Part shown: positions 8,158-16,493 of the stretch, in pieces
How the letters are laid out: each line of letters opens with the position of its first letter
How positions within the stretch are numbered: position 1 is the first letter of the stretch
NCBI GenBank assembly: GCA_011526585.1
Contig: WYBB01000078.1
Location: 1 to 45,973 of the forward strand
Length of the DNA: 45,973 nucleotides
DNA from: Deltaproteobacteria bacterium
GTDB lineage: Bacteria; Myxococcota_A; UBA9042; PHBI01
Reading direction: 5' to 3'
The notes under the pieces: model-generated
Seen by the model: only the letters and a program-made list of their open reading frames with translations
The model's database searches: none
What the model was told of the DNA's origin: nothing
Program-made: the position numbers and the translations under genes

Positions 8158-8802
8158 ATGAGCGCGCGTCAGACCCGCCTCTTCGCGTTGGCCGAGGCGA
8201 TGCGAGCGCGCAAGACCGGCGTCACCGCCGAGGCGCTGGCCGAGCGCTTCGGCGTGAGCGTGCGCACGATCTACCGCGACCTCGACGCGCTGGCCGACGC
8301 CGGCCTGCCGCTCCTCTCCGAGCGCGGACGCGGCGGCGGCTACGCGCTCGACCGCGACTACACGCTGCCGCCCGTCAACTTCAGCGCGCGTGAGGCGGCG
8401 ATCCTGGTGACGCTCGGACGCTGGGCCGAGGAGATGCGCTTCCTGCCGTTCGTCGAGACGCTGCGCGGCGCGCTCGACAAGGTGCGCGGCGCGCTCTCCG
8501 CCTCGGATCAGCGCGCGCTGATCGAGCACGCCCGGACCCTCGTCTTCACCGGCGTGCCGGCCCTGCCGAGCGACCCGGCGGTGCGCCGCACCATCGAGGA
8601 GGCGTGGTTCTCCAAGGCGCCCGTGAAGATCACCTACGTCGACGGAAACCACCTCGAGAGCGAGCGCACGATCGAGGTGCGCGGGATCTTGATGGAGCGC
8701 GGCGAGACCAGCGTCATCGCCCACGACCTCGACAAGGACGCGCCGCGCCGCTTCCGCCTCGATCGCATCACGCGCGCAGGACCGGCGCCGCGCGCGAACT
8801 GA
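8158..8802 (+). CDS. YafY/DeoR-type transcriptional regulator with HTH and WYL-like domain
   Basis: The ATG at 8158 gives 214 aa. Residues 1-60 form an HTH_11-type winged helix (LAERFGVSVRTIYRDLDAL), followed by the RGGGY wing typical of YafY-like proteins and a middle helical segment. The C-terminal part (about 150-214) is a shortened WYL-like region (VKITYVDGN, then a DLDKDAPRRFRLDRI segment). Members bind small ligands or nucleic acid through WYL and repress or activate a neighbour. Here the target is probably the divergent VOC gene (and GH5 behind it), through the inverted repeat at 8103-8120. The earlier in-frame start at 8125 would overlap the operator region and is less likely. Confidence 0.88.
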   Translation: MSARQTRLFALAEAMRARKTGVTAEALAERFGVSVRTIYRDLDALADAGLPLLSERGRGGGYALDRDYTLPPVNFSAREAAILVTLGRWAEEMRFLPFVETLRGALDKVRGALSASDQRALIEHARTLVFTGVPALPSDPAVRRTIEEAWFSKAPVKITYVDGNHLESERTIEVRGILMERGETSVIAHDLDKDAPRRFRLDRITRAGPAPRAN

Positions 8803-8806
8803 GGAT

Positions 8807-8826
8807 CCGGCGCACCTCAGCGCCGG
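8807..8826. terminator. Bidirectional terminator hairpin
   Basis: CCGGCGC (8807-8813) and GCGCCGG (8820-8826) form a perfect 7-bp stem with a 6-nt loop, between the WYL regulator stop (8802) and overlapping the converging methyltransferase stop (8817). A second, alternative 6-bp pair (CTGAGG/CCTCAG) overlaps it. No T-tract follows. Confidence 0.5.
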
Positions 8827-9638
8827 CCGACCGCGATGTGCGCTTCGGCCTCGAAGCCGAAGGGGCCGCTGCCCTGCGCTTCGCACACGTCCTCGACGAA
8901 GGCCTGGCGCAGGCTCGCGAGATCGGACTCCTCGAGCGTGCCGATCATCGCGTTCAGCGCCGGCGTCGCGCCGGTCACCCACTCGAAGGCGGTGCGCGGA
9001 TCGTCGAAGACCAGGACGTGTGCGACGGTGTGCACGCGCACATGTGAGAAGCCCCCCTCGCGCATCTCCTTCTTGAAGGCCTCGGGCTCGGTCAGCGGCA
9101 GCCAGGGCGGCGGCCTCAGCGGCAGCGCCAGGTCGGGCAGGGCCCGCCACAAGGCGTTCTGGAAGGCCCCGAGCACGCGCATCTTGTCGGGCTTGGACCA
9201 GGTCACGACCGCCGCCTTGCCGCCGGGCACCAGCACGCGCGAGAGCTCCGCGAAGCCCTTCTGCCGATCGGGGAAGAACATCAGCCCGAGCACGGAGAAG
9301 GCCCGCTCGAAGGTGGCGTCGGCGACCTCGAGCGCCTGCCCGTCCATCACGCGCACCGCGAGGTTGTCGAGGCCGAGCGCACGCGCCTTGTCGTGCAGGA
9401 GCTCGACCATGCCGCGCGAGAAGTCGGTCGCCAGCACGGTCGCGCCGCGCTGTGCGGCGCCGATCGCCAGCGCGCCCGAGCCGGCGGCCACGTCGATCAC
9501 GCGCGCACCCGGCGAGACACCGACCAGGTCCATCGCGTCGCGCGCGAACTTCGCCGTGAACGACGCGACGTGCTGGTCATAGAAGCGCGCGGCCTCGTCC
9601 CAACCGGCCGGGATCTGTTCGACGTTGTAGTCGGCCAT
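8817..9638 (-). CDS. Class I SAM-dependent methyltransferase (UbiE/methyltransferase-11 type)
   Basis: The ATG at 9638 is preceded by a strong GGGAGGAGAG and gives 273 aa. SAM motif I is RVIDVAAGSGALAIGAA (46-62), followed by an acidic residue in ATDFS and the post-motif LVPGGKAAVVTWSKP. The C-terminal third is a substrate-side cap typical of small-molecule methyltransferases. I cannot name the substrate. It is convergent with the WYL regulator and divergent from the S8 protease gene; neither neighbour suggests a pathway. An upstream in-frame ATG at 9722 has no binding site. Confidence 0.88.
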   Translation of the reverse strand: MADYNVEQIPAGWDEAARFYDQHVASFTAKFARDAMDLVGVSPGARVIDVAAGSGALAIGAAQRGATVLATDFSRGMVELLHDKARALGLDNLAVRVMDGQALEVADATFERAFSVLGLMFFPDRQKGFAELSRVLVPGGKAAVVTWSKPDKMRVLGAFQNALWRALPDLALPLRPPPWLPLTEPEAFKKEMREGGFSHVRVHTVAHVLVFDDPRTAFEWVTGATPALNAMIGTLEESDLASLRQAFVEDVCEAQGSGPFGFEAEAHIAVGRR

Positions 9639-9659
9639 CGCCCCTCTCCTCCCGATGCT

Positions 9660-9692
9660 TCGCGGTTCGCCCGTTCGCACGTGCGACCGCGA
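9660..9692. promoter_or_regulatory. Nested palindromes in the divergent methyltransferase/protease gap
   Basis: TCGCGGT (9660-9666) pairs with ACCGCGA (9686-9692), enclosing the perfect 10-bp palindrome CGCACGTGCG (9676-9685). It lies 21 bp upstream of the methyltransferase start and could be an operator for either divergent gene. Confidence 0.25.
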
Positions 9693-9815
9693 GGACCATG
9701 CCCGACCGGGAAGTCCTTGCAAAGAGCCACGCGTTTGGGTCTTCTACGCGGCGCTCCGCTGCCGGTCCGCGGCCCCGCACCCGTCCACGCTGGACGCACG
9801 CCTGGAGAGCTCGTC

Positions 9816-12800
9816 ATGCGCCTCGCCCTCGCCTTCATCGCCCTCATCGCCCTCTTCGTGACGGCGCTCGCCTCGCCCCGGGACGCCCTCGCCCAGGAGT
9901 GGCCCAACGGCCCCGCCGAGGACCCGCGCCTCGCGCCGCCGAACGACCCCGGCTTCCGCGGCCAGTGGAACCTGTGGTCGCACTATCCCGAGGCGTGGCT
10001 GCCCAACATCGAGCACCCGGACGAGCGCGACCTCGGCCCCGGGATCCACGCCGACCGCGCCTGGCAGGTCACGACCGGCGACCGCCGCGTCATCATCGCC
10101 GTGCACGACTCGGGCGCCTACTGGGACAACCGCGACCTCGTCAACAAGTGGTACCTCAACGCCGGCGAGCTCCAGGGCTGCAAGCCCGGCGACGGCGACG
10201 ACTTCGACGTCGATGCCTCGGGCTGGTTCGACATCCGCGACTACTACGCCGGCTCGACCGAGGCCGAGCGGCTCGCCGACTGGGACACCAACGCCAACGG
10301 CATGATCGACCCGCAGGACCTCATCATGAAGTGCTCGGACGGGGTCGACGACGACGGCAACGGCTACGTCGACGACATCTCGGGCTGGGACTTCTTCATG
10401 GACGACAACGACGCCTACGACGACACCCGCTTCGGCCACGGCAACGGCGAGGCGCGCGACTCGGCCGCCGAAGGCAACGACGGCCGCGGCGACATCGGCG
10501 TCTGCCCGGACTGCTCGGTCGTGATGCTGCGCGTCGGCGACTCGTTCGTCACCGACTCCAACGACTTCGCGCAGGGCGTCGTCTTCTCGGTCGACAGCGG
10601 CGCGTCGCTGATCCAGAGCGCGCTCGGCACGGTCAACTACACGCAGTTCGCGCGCCGCGCCATCGACTACGCCTACGCCAACAACGTCGCGCTGGTCGCC
10701 TCCGCCGCCGACGAGCTCAGCTACCACCACAACTTCCCCGGCTCGGGCGAGCGCTCGATCTACGTGCACGCGATCCAGTACGACGCCGCCTCGACCGACC
10801 ACTCGACGACCTTCATGAACTTCAACAATTGCACGAACTTCGGGATGCAGCTCCTGCTCTCGACGCCCGGCACCGGCTGCTCCTCCGAGGCGGTCGGCAT
10901 CACCTCGGGCCACGTTGGCCTCATGTACTCAGCCGCGCTCGAAAGTGGCCTCACCCCGCCGCTATCCGCCGAGGAGGTCAAGCAGCTCCTCACGATGGAA
11001 TCCGACGACATCGCGATCAACCCGAACGACGACGACCCCGAGAAGTACCCCTCGCGCGAGGGCTGGGACTGGCACTTCGGCTACGGCCGCAACAACGCGC
11101 GGCGCACCGTCGACGCCATCGTCGAGCGCAGGATCCCGCCCGAGGTCTACATCGAGCACCCGACCTGGTTCACCGTCATCGACCCCGCGCGCACGCCGTC
11201 GGTCGACGTGATGTGCCGCCTGAACAAGCGCGCCGACGGCCTGGAGGCCCGCTACGCCGAGGTCGACTGGGTGCTCGAGTACGCGACCGGCGTCGCGCCG
11301 CGCGACTCCGAGTTCGTCGAGATCGACCGCGGCACGACCGCCGCCCTCGAAGGCAAGTGCGCGACCTGGGACGTCAGCGCCGTCGCGCTCGACCTCGATC
11401 TGAAGGTCACCGACCCGCACCAGAACGCCGTGACGCTCAGGCTCGTCGCGACCGCCGAAAACGGCGCCGGCGTGGCCGTGCGCGGCGAGCACCGCAAGGG
11501 CTTCCTCTTCCACAAGGACCCGACGAGCTGGGACGCCTTCCCGATGGACCTCGACACCTCGCTCGAGTCCTCACCGATCTTCGCCGACATCGACGGCCAG
11601 GACGACGACGAGGAGCTCGTGATCTTCGCCAGCGACGGCATGATCCACGTCTACCAGCAGGACGGCAGCGAGCTCGCCGGCTTCCCGGTCGCCGTCGACC
11701 CGCGCCGCCCGATGAAGGCGAGCGAGGCCAAGAACGTGCTCGGCTCGTGCGCGTTCCGGACCGACAAGCAGGGCTGCATCGCGCAGAACGGGCGCATCGA
11801 TCCGGCGATCGGGCGGCAGACCGGCATGATGCCGCTGTCGATCGGCGACCTCGACGCCGATGGCACGCTGGAGATCGTCGCCACCTCATGGGACGGCTGG
11901 GTCTTCGTCTTCGAGCACGACGGCAGCCAGCGCGCCGGTTGGCCCAAGAGCATGGACTTCGCCAACGTCAGCGACACGAGCCCGACGCGCGTGACCGACG
12001 GCGGCTTCTTCGCCTCGCCGGTGCTCTATGACCTCGATCAGCAGGGCGGCCTGGAGATCATCGCCGCCGGCATGGATCAGCACATCTACGTGTGGCACGC
12101 CGACGGCACGGCGATGGCGCCGTACCCGGTGCGCCTCTACAACCCCGAGGACGATCAGTCGGTCGAGACGCGCGCGCGCATCGTGGCGACCCCGGCGGTC
12201 GGCGACATCGACGGCGACGGCAAGCCGGAGATCGCGTCGGGCAGCTCGGAGGTCTACGGCGCGGCGGGCGTCGAGAACGAGGCGGTCGCCTACGTGCTCG
12301 AGGCCGAGACCGGCGCCGTCAAGGAGGGCTGGCCGCGCTCGCTCTACGGGCTGACGGTCAACGTGCTGCCGATCGTCGGTCGCGGCGTCGTCGCCAACCC
12401 GATGCTCGCGGACCTCGACTTCGACGGCAAGCTGGAGATCAGCTTCGACACGATCTCGACGCCGGGGATCCTCTTCCGCCACGACGGGCGCGAGTACAAG
12501 AAGATGGACAACAACACCTTCGGCCCGAAGTCGGACTCGAGCGACAGCCCGGCCTACATCCTCATGAACAACGGCGCCTTCGGCAACATCGACGGCGAGG
12601 GCGGCATCGACATGGTCAAGGGCACGGCGGGCTTCGACTTCGCCATCGCCTTCGCCGGCGGCGGCAAGCGCGCGCACTTCGACCACCACATGTCGGGCTG
12701 GGACACCGACACCGGCAAGATGATGGAGGGCTTCCCGCGCATCATCGACGACTGGCAGTTCTTCAACACGCCGAGCATCGTCGACCTGAACAACGACAAC

Positions 12801-13313
12801 GACCCCGAGGTGGTGATCGGCTCGGGCGGCTATCTCCTGCACGCCTGGGACTACCTCGGCAACGAGCCGACGGGCTTCCCCAAGCAGACCGGCGGCTGGA
12901 TCATCGCCTCGGCGGGCATCGGTGACTTCGACGGCGACGGCCTCTTCGACGTCAGCGTCTCGACGCGCGACGGCTGGCTCTTCGCGTGGAAGACCGAGGG
13001 CAGTGTCAGGAGCAAGTTCGAGTGGAACGGCTTTGGCCACAACCCGACGAAGACCGGCAACTACGAGGACGACCCGACCCCGTTCGCGCCGTGGAAGGAC
13101 GGCACCGTCGAGCCCGGGCCCGAGCCCTCGCCGGAGGAGTCGCCCGAGGAGGCCGAAGGCGAGGACACGACGGCGACGCCGGACACGAGCGCCGAGGCGG
13201 AGACCGACACGCCCAAGAAGAAGGACGATGGCTGCGCCGGCGGTGGGGCGGGCAGTGCGCTCGCCGGTCTCGTCGCGTTGGCGGCGATGGTGGCGCGGCG
13301 CCGTCGTGGCTGA
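9816..13313 (+). CDS. Secreted subtilisin-like (S8) protease with FG-GAP-like repeats and MYXO-CTERM-like tail
   Basis: The ATG at 9816 gives 1165 aa starting with a Sec signal (hydrophobic 3-19, likely cut after ALA26). The catalytic triad reads D98 in VHDSG, H208 in GHGNG and S357 in CSSEA. Between D and H lie Asp/Gly-rich, EF-hand-like calcium loops (DTNANGMIDPQD, DGVDDDGNGYVDD). The usual oxyanion Asn (GN) is replaced by Asp299 in ASAADE. Residues ~570-1090 are FG-GAP/VCBS-like propeller repeats (GDLDADG, GDIDGDGKPEI, GDFDGDGLFD). A Glu/Thr/Pro-rich spacer then leads to DDGCAGGG, a short membrane helix and RRRR, which resembles the MYXO-CTERM signal processed by myxosortases. It is therefore probably a surface-anchored protease. 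The next gene overlaps its stop by 8 bp. Confidence 0.9.
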   Translation: MRLALAFIALIALFVTALASPRDALAQEWPNGPAEDPRLAPPNDPGFRGQWNLWSHYPEAWLPNIEHPDERDLGPGIHADRAWQVTTGDRRVIIAVHDSGAYWDNRDLVNKWYLNAGELQGCKPGDGDDFDVDASGWFDIRDYYAGSTEAERLADWDTNANGMIDPQDLIMKCSDGVDDDGNGYVDDISGWDFFMDDNDAYDDTRFGHGNGEARDSAAEGNDGRGDIGVCPDCSVVMLRVGDSFVTDSNDFAQGVVFSVDSGASLIQSALGTVNYTQFARRAIDYAYANNVALVASAADELSYHHNFPGSGERSIYVHAIQYDAASTDHSTTFMNFNNCTNFGMQLLLSTPGTGCSSEAVGITSGHVGLMYSAALESGLTPPLSAEEVKQLLTMESDDIAINPNDDDPEKYPSREGWDWHFGYGRNNARRTVDAIVERRIPPEVYIEHPTWFTVIDPARTPSVDVMCRLNKRADGLEARYAEVDWVLEYATGVAPRDSEFVEIDRGTTAALEGKCATWDVSAVALDLDLKVTDPHQNAVTLRLVATAENGAGVAVRGEHRKGFLFHKDPTSWDAFPMDLDTSLESSPIFADIDGQDDDEELVIFASDGMIHVYQQDGSELAGFPVAVDPRRPMKASEAKNVLGSCAFRTDKQGCIAQNGRIDPAIGRQTGMMPLSIGDLDADGTLEIVATSWDGWVFVFEHDGSQRAGWPKSMDFANVSDTSPTRVTDGGFFASPVLYDLDQQGGLEIIAAGMDQHIYVWHADGTAMAPYPVRLYNPEDDQSVETRARIVATPAVGDIDGDGKPEIASGSSEVYGAAGVENEAVAYVLEAETGAVKEGWPRSLYGLTVNVLPIVGRGVVANPMLADLDFDGKLEISFDTISTPGILFRHDGREYKKMDNNTFGPKSDSSDSPAYILMNNGAFGNIDGEGGIDMVKGTAGFDFAIAFAGGGKRAHFDHHMSGWDTDTGKMMEGFPRIIDDWQFFNTPSIVDLNNDNDPEVVIGSGGYLLHAWDYLGNEPTGFPKQTGGWIIASAGIGDFDGDGLFDVSVSTRDGWLFAWKTEGSVRSKFEWNGFGHNPTKTGNYEDDPTPFAPWKDGTVEPGPEPSPEESPEEAEGEDTTATPDTSAEAETDTPKKKDDGCAGGGAGSALAGLVALAAMVARRRRG

Positions 13314-15243
13314 GCGCGATGGGATCGCGACGCGGGCGCTCTTGGCGCTGGCGGTCGTCGCGGCGGGCTGTGGCAGCGAGGTCACGCGCCACAGCACCTC
13401 GGAGCCGCGCGACGTCGCGGTCGAGACGCGCGACGCCGACCCCGGCGACGACGGCTTCCTGACGGCGTGCGACGCGGCGCGCGAAGGCGCGACGCGCTGC
13501 GATACCGCGGGCGGGCTCGAGACCTGCACCGCGGGCGAGTGGATCCTGAGCACGTGCGCGGCGCTGACGATCTGCGACGGCGGCCACTGCGTGCCGGTGA
13601 TCTGCGCCCCGGGTGAGGCGCGCTGCAGCGGCGAGCGCGCGCGCCAGGTGTGCAACGAGCGCGGCACCGCGTGGCTCGAGGAGTCGTGCGGCGAAGACCG
13701 CTGCCGTAACGGTGGCTGCTTCGAGGGCTGCGAGCCGGGGTCGCGGCGCTGCGAGGGGCAGGACGTGCTCGAGTGCATGGACGACCGCGAGACCGAGGCG
13801 CTGGCGCTGACCTGCGACGACCTGGCCGGCCAGTCGTGCCTCGACGGGCGTTGTCTGAGCGAGTGCGAGGTCAAGGGATCCAAGCGCGGCTACCTGGCGT
13901 GCGAGTTCTGGGCGGTCGACCTGCCGACGAGCGCGCACGCGATCAACAACAAGTTTTCATTCGCTTTTTCGAGCGGCTCGGCGCGTCCGGCGACCGTGAC
14001 GGTGACGCACCCCTGGGGCGACGTGGCGACGGTGACGGTGCCGGTGGGCGGTCTGGCGACGCACGCGCTGCCGGTGCCGCGGACCGACTCGCAGCTTCTG
14101 AGCGCGGGGCTGAGCATGCGCTCGTTCCGCATCGAGAGCGACGAGCCGATCGCCGCCTTCATGTTCAACCCGCTACAGCGCTACGACGCGGCCGACGCGT
14201 TCGCGGTCGCGACCAGCGACGCCTCGCTGATCATCCCGGCGACCGCGCTCGGCCACGACTACCTGGCGCTCACCTACAGCGACTTCGGCATCGAGTCGGA
14301 GCCGCCGTACGTGACGGTGGTCGCGACCGAGGACGGCACCGAGATCGAGGTCGTCACGACCGAGACGATCAAGATGGACACGCAGCCGCTGCTCATCGAC
14401 GAGGGCGTGCCGACGAGGCTGACCTTGCAAAAGGGCGAGGTGCTGCACCTCGAGGCGCTGAGCGCGGCGGGGATCCGGCGCGATCTCAGCGGCACGCGCA
14501 TCACCTCGCTCAACCACCGCGTCGCGGTCTTTGCCGGCAACCGCTGCGCGCGCGTGCCCGAGAGCGGCTATTACTGCGACCACCTCGAGACGCAGCTCCC
14601 GCCGCTCGAGACCTGGGGCACGCGCTTCGTGATGACGAAGCTCACCGATCGCGGAGGCGAGGCGGACCACATCAAGATCCTCGCGCTGGAGGACGGCACC
14701 GAGCTCACCTTCGACCCGCCGCGCGCGGCGCCCGTGCTCGACGCGGGTGGAATCTTCGAGCTCACGACCCGCGAGAGCCTTACGCTCGAGAGCTCGCGGC
14801 CGGTGCTGGTGGCGCAGTTCCTGGCGAGCCAGAGCACCGCCGAGCCACCCGGGCCGTTCGGTGTCTCGCCCGGCTGCAACACCGCGCTCGGTGGCAACTG
14901 CCAGGGTGACCCGTCGATGCTGCTGGTGACACCGATAGGTCAGTGGCGGACCGATCCGATCTTCCTCGTGCCCGACACCTACCGTGTGCAGTTCGTCAAC
15001 ATCGCGCTGGCGACGGGCACGACGCTACGCCTCGACGGCGAGGTGCTCGACACCGCGGCGGCGCGCCCGATCGGCACGGGCGCCTGGCGCCTCCTCACGG
15101 TGCCGGTCACGAGCGGGGTGCGCACGATCGTCGCCAGCCAGCCGATCGGCGTCGTGGTGTACGGCTACGATCACAACATCAGCTACGTCTATCAGGCGGG
15201 GCTCGACTTCAGGCCCCTGTGGGAGGGGCCGTCGGATCGGTGA
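13306..15243 (+). CDS. IgGFc-binding-domain surface lipoprotein with Cys-rich repeats
   Basis: The GTG at 13306 overlaps the protease stop by 8 bp, which implies translational coupling, and gives 645 aa. The signal ends in VVAAGC with Cys22 as the lipid site. Residues ~50-190 contain about three Cys-rich repeats of ~45 aa (patterns such as C-x-G-x-C and TCDxLxGQSCLDGxC). From ~200 to the end the protein looks like the IgGFc-binding N-terminal domain: WAVDLP opening, PATVTVTHPWGD, DEPIAAFMFNP, TGTEIEV-like strands, NHRVAVFAGN, and the closing GVVVYGYDHNISYVYQAG. In bacteria this domain is widespread in myxobacterial surface proteins with unknown ligands; antibody binding should not be assumed. 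Coupling suggests that it works with the upstream protease. Confidence 0.85.
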   Translation: MAERDGIATRALLALAVVAAGCGSEVTRHSTSEPRDVAVETRDADPGDDGFLTACDAAREGATRCDTAGGLETCTAGEWILSTCAALTICDGGHCVPVICAPGEARCSGERARQVCNERGTAWLEESCGEDRCRNGGCFEGCEPGSRRCEGQDVLECMDDRETEALALTCDDLAGQSCLDGRCLSECEVKGSKRGYLACEFWAVDLPTSAHAINNKFSFAFSSGSARPATVTVTHPWGDVATVTVPVGGLATHALPVPRTDSQLLSAGLSMRSFRIESDEPIAAFMFNPLQRYDAADAFAVATSDASLIIPATALGHDYLALTYSDFGIESEPPYVTVVATEDGTEIEVVTTETIKMDTQPLLIDEGVPTRLTLQKGEVLHLEALSAAGIRRDLSGTRITSLNHRVAVFAGNRCARVPESGYYCDHLETQLPPLETWGTRFVMTKLTDRGGEADHIKILALEDGTELTFDPPRAAPVLDAGGIFELTTRESLTLESSRPVLVAQFLASQSTAEPPGPFGVSPGCNTALGGNCQGDPSMLLVTPIGQWRTDPIFLVPDTYRVQFVNIALATGTTLRLDGEVLDTAAARPIGTGAWRLLTVPVTSGVRTIVASQPIGVVVYGYDHNISYVYQAGLDFRPLWEGPSDR

Positions 15244-15370
15244 CGTCGCCGAGCGCATGCGCGCGGCGCTGGGCGTCGACCAGCTTCTTGTGCAGGCCGA
15301 GGGTGAGCGCGAGCGCGAGCGCGTGACCGAGGGCGGCGAGAGCGACGAAGGCGAAGGCGTCGGCGGCCAT
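15209..15370 (-). CDS. Small single-pass membrane protein (53 aa) downstream of ECF sigma factor
   Basis: A 53-codon frame starts at ATG 15370 behind an excellent AGGAGG and ends at TGA 15209-15211. Residues ~4-29 are hydrophobic (FAFVALAALGHALALALTLG), followed by a basic segment (HKKLVDAQRRAH) and a short polar tail, so it should be a single membrane helix. It lies 29 bp downstream of the ECF sigma gene on the same strand and overlaps the 3' end of the converging IgGFc gene by 35 bp. I know no family for it. It could modulate the sigma factor or be a small stress-induced membrane protein; it lacks the zinc motif of ZAS anti-sigma factors. Confidence 0.65.
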   Translation of the reverse strand: MAADAFAFVALAALGHALALALTLGLHKKLVDAQRRAHALGDVTDPTAPPTGA

Positions 15371-15399
15371 GGCGGGATCCTCCTGCAGGTTCTCTGGGG

Positions 15400-16011
15400 T
15401 CAGGCGGCCGCGGCGGAGACGCCGAGCGCGGAGGTGGCGGTGGCCTCGAGCAGGAGGCCGAACTGGCGGGCATGGTCGGCGAGCTTGCCCTTGAGGTTCT
15501 GGCGGGCGCGGAACAGGCGCGACATCACGGTGCCGATCGGGATCTCGAGGGCGTCGGCGATCTCGCGATAGGAGAGGCCCTGCAGGTCGGCGAGCTCGAC
15601 GACGACGCGGAACTCCGGCTTGAGCGAGTCGAGGGCGGCGAGCACGGTCGGCGAGAGGTTGCGGTCGAAGAAGACCGTCTCGGGGTGGGCCCAGGCGCTG
15701 GCCGAGTCGCGGCAGTAGAAGCGGTCGCCGTGCGCGCCGAGCTGCTCGCCTTCGAGGACCTCGCGCTCCTTGGTCTTGCGGCGCCAGCCGTTGATGAAGC
15801 TGTTGGAGAGGATGCGGAAGAGCCAGGCGCGGCAGTTGGTCGCGGGGTCGAACTGGTGCCAGCTCGCATAGGCGCGCAGCATCGTCTCCTGCACGAGGTC
15901 CTCGGCGGCGGCCGGGCTCTTGGTGTAGCGCAGGGCGCCGCCGTAGAGGGCGTCGAGGTGCGGCAGGGCCAGGTCGGCGAAGGCGCGGTGGGCGTGGTCT
16001 CCAGCGGACAT
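15400..16011 (-). CDS. ECF-type RNA polymerase sigma factor
   Basis: The ATG at 16011 follows GAAGGAG and gives 203 aa. Region 2 is present ([19 protein letters not shown], then [20 protein letters not shown]), and so is region 4 ([20 protein letters not shown] with [15 protein letters not shown]). There is an unusually long insertion between the two (about 95-125). No anti-sigma factor with a recognisable zinc-binding motif lies beside it; the only co-directional partner is the 53-aa membrane protein. It would direct transcription of an unknown regulon. A GGAACC sequence on its coding strand about 55 bp upstream (16064-16069) resembles the ECF -35 consensus and may mark autoregulation, but I see no convincing -10. 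Confidence 0.92.
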   Translation of the reverse strand: MSAGDHAHRAFADLALPHLDALYGGALRYTKSPAAAEDLVQETMLRAYASWHQFDPATNCRAWLFRILSNSFINGWRRKTKEREVLEGEQLGAHGDRFYCRDSASAWAHPETVFFDRNLSPTVLAALDSLKPEFRVVVELADLQGLSYREIADALEIPIGTVMSRLFRARQNLKGKLADHARQFGLLLEATATSALGVSAAAA

Positions 16012-16493
16012 CGAGGTCTCCTTCGTGGCTCTGGGCGAGATGGCGCGCGGCGCCTCGCCGTCGGGTTCCGCCGGGTGAGTATCAAGACGCGTGCCAGACG
16101 ACGTGCGGTGGGCGCTGCGGCCTGGGACGTGGGCGCCGTGCCGGCGGGGCGGCGCGTGGCGCGAGGTCCGTGTCGGCAGAGCCACGCCCGGCCGTGTCCG
16201 CGTGGACACGATCGCGTGGGGCCCGGGCGGAGGGACGTGGCACGTGCGGCGTCGCGACCGCGTCCGAGGCGGGCCCAAGGCCCTTCATCGGAGCCGAGGC
16301 GGGCTGGACCAGGCGTTGCGGCTTTGGCGTGACTCTGCTATCGACCTTAGAATCATTGGGGTCGGTGACCGATGCCCCTTCACGCCGCGCCGACCGGAAG
16401 GATCGGCGAAGGCTCCGCGCGCAGCCGACGCGGGTCGCGCCGAGCCGCCCTGCCAGCGAACCGGTGGCAGCCACATACGCGAGGTTTCCCTTG
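16012..16493. other. Divergent intergenic region between ECF sigma and FHA genes, 482 bp
   Basis: No gene is supported here. Short frames on both strands are Arg-rich, as expected from random GC-rich DNA. It contains a GGAACC box facing the sigma gene and a sigma-70-like promoter facing the FHA gene (listed separately). The FHA reading frame stays open upstream to 16170, and a GTG at 16365 could give a 43-residue longer protein with a basic N-terminus. Confidence 0.5.
16316..16344 (+). promoter_or_regulatory. Sigma-70-like promoter for the FHA gene
   Basis: TTGCGG (16316-16321), a 17-bp spacer, and TATCGA (16339-16344) form a reasonable promoter that would start transcription about 140 bp before the GTG at 16494. 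The local AT content (16339-16358) is higher than the surroundings. Confidence 0.4.

Noticed and set aside
11886..13883. 665-codon open frame on the minus strand across the protease and IgGFc genes
   Set aside because: It spans two coupled real genes on the other strand and its product is low-complexity Arg/Ala/Val.
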